A DNA stretch of 15,022 nucleotides from positions 1 to 15,022 of the forward strand of contig JAJYTL010000045.1 of the NCBI GenBank assembly GCA_021793055.1. Direction: 5' to 3'. The notes below the pieces were generated by a model, which ran no database searches, was not told where the DNA came from, and was given only the letters and a program-made list of their open reading frames with translations. Below are positions 13,398-15,022 of this stretch, in pieces. The DNA comes from Pseudomonadota bacterium. GTDB lineage: Bacteria > Pseudomonadota > Alphaproteobacteria > Ferrovibrionales > Ferrovibrionaceae. A program made the translations under genes and the position numbers. Position 1 is the first letter of the stretch. Every line of letters starts with the position of its first letter.

Positions 13398-13401
13398 GAA
13401 C
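13387..13401. promoter_or_regulatory. LexA (SOS) box 1, GAAC-N7-GAAC
   Basis: GAACATATCAAGAAC is an exact match to the alphaproteobacterial LexA site (GTTC-N7-GTTC on the other strand). It is 46 bases upstream of the unrecognised gene that leads into SRAP, and it overlaps the -35 element of that operon. Confidence 0.85.
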
Positions 13402-13447
13402 ATATAAATGCCGCCGAGCCGGTCCCGCCGGCCGCTGGCGCGGCCGC

Positions 13448-13475
13448 TGGACAGCGGCGGGGTCTCGGCTATGAT
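13448..13475 (+). promoter_or_regulatory. Candidate promoter of the UvrD-like helicase
   Basis: TGGACA (13448-13453) and TATGAT (13470-13475) each match sigma-70-type consensus at five of six positions and are 16 bases apart. A transcript would begin near 13482, inside LexA box 2, about 37 bases before the ATG at 13519. The -35 element is part of a perfect inverted repeat CCGCTG-GA-CAGCGG (13444-13457), and GGCCGCTGG is repeated at 13430-13438 and 13442-13450. Confidence 0.55.
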
Positions 13476-13477
13476 GG

Positions 13478-13492
13478 GAACAGATATCGAAC
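13478..13492. promoter_or_regulatory. LexA (SOS) box 2, GAAC-N7-GAAC
   Basis: GAACAGATATCGAAC is a second exact alphaproteobacterial LexA site, in the same orientation as box 1. The starts of the two boxes are 91 bases apart. It spans the expected transcription start of the helicase gene. Both boxes are preceded by the same GATGG, giving an identical GATGGGAACA at 13382-13391 and 13473-13482. Confidence 0.85.
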
Positions 13493-13518
13493 AAAAGTTT
13501 TGGCGAGCCCGGACCCCG

Positions 13519-15022
13519 ATGGATTGCCCGGCCCATTTGCGTGATCTCAATGCCGGCCAGCGGGCGGCGACGGAATATGGTGTCGGCGCCGCCGATCCGC
13601 CGGGGCCGCTCCTCGTCATCGCCGGAGCCGGGACCGGCAAGACCAACACGCTGGCGCACCGCGTCGCACATCTCCTGCTTGCTGGCGCGCGGTCGGAACG
13701 CATCCTGCTGCTCACCTTCACCCGCCGCGCCGCCGCCGAGATGACCGGGCGGGCGCAGCGCATCCTGGCCGCGGTGCGCGCGGCGGCGAAAGAGGCGAAG
13801 CCGGCGCGGCCGACGTGGACCCCGGCCTCGGGCGAGATCGCGTGGTCCGGCACCTTTCACGCCATCGGCAACCGGCTGCTCAGGGAATATGCCGACAGCA
13901 TCGGGCTCGACCCCTCGTTCACGGTTCTCGACCGCGCCGATTCGGCGGACCTTCTCAATCTCGTCCGCAGCGATCTCGGCTTGGCGAAGAAGACCGCGCG
14001 GGTGCCACGCAAGGAAACCTGTCTCGCTATCTATTCCCACACCGTCAATGCGCAATCCGCATTGGCCGAGACCCTGGCCCGCACCTTTCCCTGGTGCGGC
14101 GAGTGGGAGGCCGAACTGAAGGCGCTCTTTCGCGGCTATGTCGCGGCGAAGCAGCGCAACAACGTGCTCGATTACGACGATCTCCTGCTCTATTGGGCGC
14201 AGATGATGGAAGAGCCGGCCTTGGCGCGCCTGGTCGGCGAGCGCTTCGATCACGTGCTGGTCGACGAGTACCAGGACACCAACGCGCTGCAGGCGCGGAT
14301 TCTGCTGAAATTGAAGCCCGACGGCCGCGGCCTCACGGTGGTCGGCGACGACGCGCAATCCATCTATTCCTTCCGCGCCGCGACGGTGCGGAACATCCTC
14401 GACTTTCCGAAGCAGTTCGCGCCGCCGGCCAAGGTCGTCGCGCTGGAGCAGAACTACCGGGCGACCGAGCCGATCCTCGCCGCCTGCAACGCGGTGATCG
14501 CCGAGGCGAGCGAGGGCTATCCGAAGCGGCTGTTCTCGACCAAGCCGTCCGGCGAGCGGCCGCAGCTCGTGGTCGCGGCGGATGAAGGCGGCCAGGTCGA
14601 TTACGTCGTCGAGCGCATCCTCGATTATCGCGAATCCGGCATCCGGCTGAAGCGCCAGGCGGTGCTATTCCGCGCCAGCCACCACAGCGATCTCCTTGAG
14701 GTCGAGCTCGCGCGGCGCAACATCCCCTTCGTCAAATACGGTGGGCTCAAGTTCCTCGAAGCGGCGCACGTCAAGGACATGCTCTGCGTCCTGCGCTGGA
14801 TCGAGAACCCGCGCGATGCGGTCGCCGCCTTCCGCGTGCTGCAACTGGTGCCTGGCATCGGCCCGGCGACGGCGCGCGCGGCGCAAAGCCATCTCGCGGA
14901 AGCCGGCTGGGATTTTTCCGCGCTTGATCGCTTCGCCGCGCCGGCCGCGGCGGCGCCGCATTGGCGCGAGCTTTGCGCCCTGCTCGCGGCGTGGCGGCGG
15001 GCGCCGGCGCCCTGGGCGAGAT
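13519..15022 (+). CDS. UvrD/Rep-family SF1A DNA helicase, 3' end cut by the window
   Basis: The first 501 codons of an ATP-dependent 3'-5' DNA helicase are present. Motifs appear in order: Q motif LNAGQRAA (10-17), Walker A AGAGTGKT (35-42), Ia TFTRRAAAEM (66-75), Walker B DEYQDTN (249-255), motif III VVGDDAQSIYSFRAA (274-288) and motif IV LEQNYRAT (309-316). A UvrD-type 2B/C-terminal region begins at about 340 and includes KYGGLKFLEAAHVKD (406-420). It resembles UvrD/PcrA, which unwinds DNA in repair and clears RecA filaments, but it may be a second, lineage-specific paralogue. In-frame ATGs at 13471 and 13474 fall in the -10 element just before LexA box 2, so the ATG at 13519 is the better start although it has no strong ribosome binding site. 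It is divergent from the SRAP operon and probably SOS-controlled. Confidence 0.9.
   Translation, partial: MDCPAHLRDLNAGQRAATEYGVGAADPPGPLLVIAGAGTGKTNTLAHRVAHLLLAGARSERILLLTFTRRAAAEMTGRAQRILAAVRAAAKEAKPARPTWTPASGEIAWSGTFHAIGNRLLREYADSIGLDPSFTVLDRADSADLLNLVRSDLGLAKKTARVPRKETCLAIYSHTVNAQSALAETLARTFPWCGEWEAELKALFRGYVAAKQRNNVLDYDDLLLYWAQMMEEPALARLVGERFDHVLVDEYQDTNALQARILLKLKPDGRGLTVVGDDAQSIYSFRAATVRNILDFPKQFAPPAKVVALEQNYRATEPILAACNAVIAEASEGYPKRLFSTKPSGERPQLVVAADEGGQVDYVVERILDYRESGIRLKRQAVLFRASHHSDLLEVELARRNIPFVKYGGLKFLEAAHVKDMLCVLRWIENPRDAVAAFRVLQLVPGIGPATARAAQSHLAEAGWDFSALDRFAAPAAAAPHWRELCALLAAWRRAPAPWAR

Overview
The window is GC-rich chromosomal DNA that reads as an alphaproteobacterium. Coding density is high, third codon positions are strongly GC, and both genes at the right end sit behind GAAC-N7-GAAC sites, which are the LexA (SOS) operators of Alphaproteobacteria. 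The protein families are consistent with a Rhodospirillales-like organism, but the genus is not resolved. I see no insertion sequence, integrase, CRISPR array, tRNA or rRNA, so most of the window looks like ordinary core or shell genome.

Layout, left to right. (1) 2-298: the 3' end of a PLP-dependent ornithine/lysine decarboxylase. (2) 447-2079: an Fe-S-type uracil-DNA glycosylase family protein, followed one base later by a lipoprotein alpha/beta-hydrolase. (3) 2090-3151, minus strand: a lysine 2,3-aminomutase-family radical SAM enzyme, divergent from (4) a fumarylacetoacetate hydrolase-family protein (3342-4148). (5) 4281-6026: a membrane group made of an MsrQ/YedZ-like haem membrane protein without a visible MsrP partner, a DUF883/YqjD-like anchored coiled-coil protein and a YqjE-like small membrane protein. 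(6) 6120-9399: a YfeX-like DyP peroxidase, a two-HKD cardiolipin synthase and an EEP-family hydrolase; the last two recall the clsB-ybhP pair of enterobacteria. (7) 9525-10799, minus strand: a DUF1634-TauE/SafE fusion transporter. (8) 10800-11626: 827 bases without a convincing gene, containing a sharply AT-rich 60-base island. (9) 11627-12325: a pirin with a textbook Shine-Dalgarno sequence. (10) 12340-15022: a divergent DNA-damage module. On the minus strand are an unrecognised 107-residue protein and an SOS-response-associated peptidase (SRAP/YedK/HMCES family). On the plus strand is a UvrD/Rep-family helicase that runs off the window.

The most interesting region is the 178 bases between the unrecognised gene and the helicase (13341-13518). 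It holds two LexA boxes in the same orientation, 91 bases apart, sharing an identical 10-base start and placed over two divergent candidate promoters. One box covers the minus-strand -35 element and the other covers the expected plus-strand transcription start. The simplest reading is a bidirectional SOS-induced unit. It joins an abasic-site crosslinking protein (SRAP), a small unknown protein translated just ahead of it, and a 3'-5' SF1 helicase. The small protein is the best candidate here for an undescribed component.
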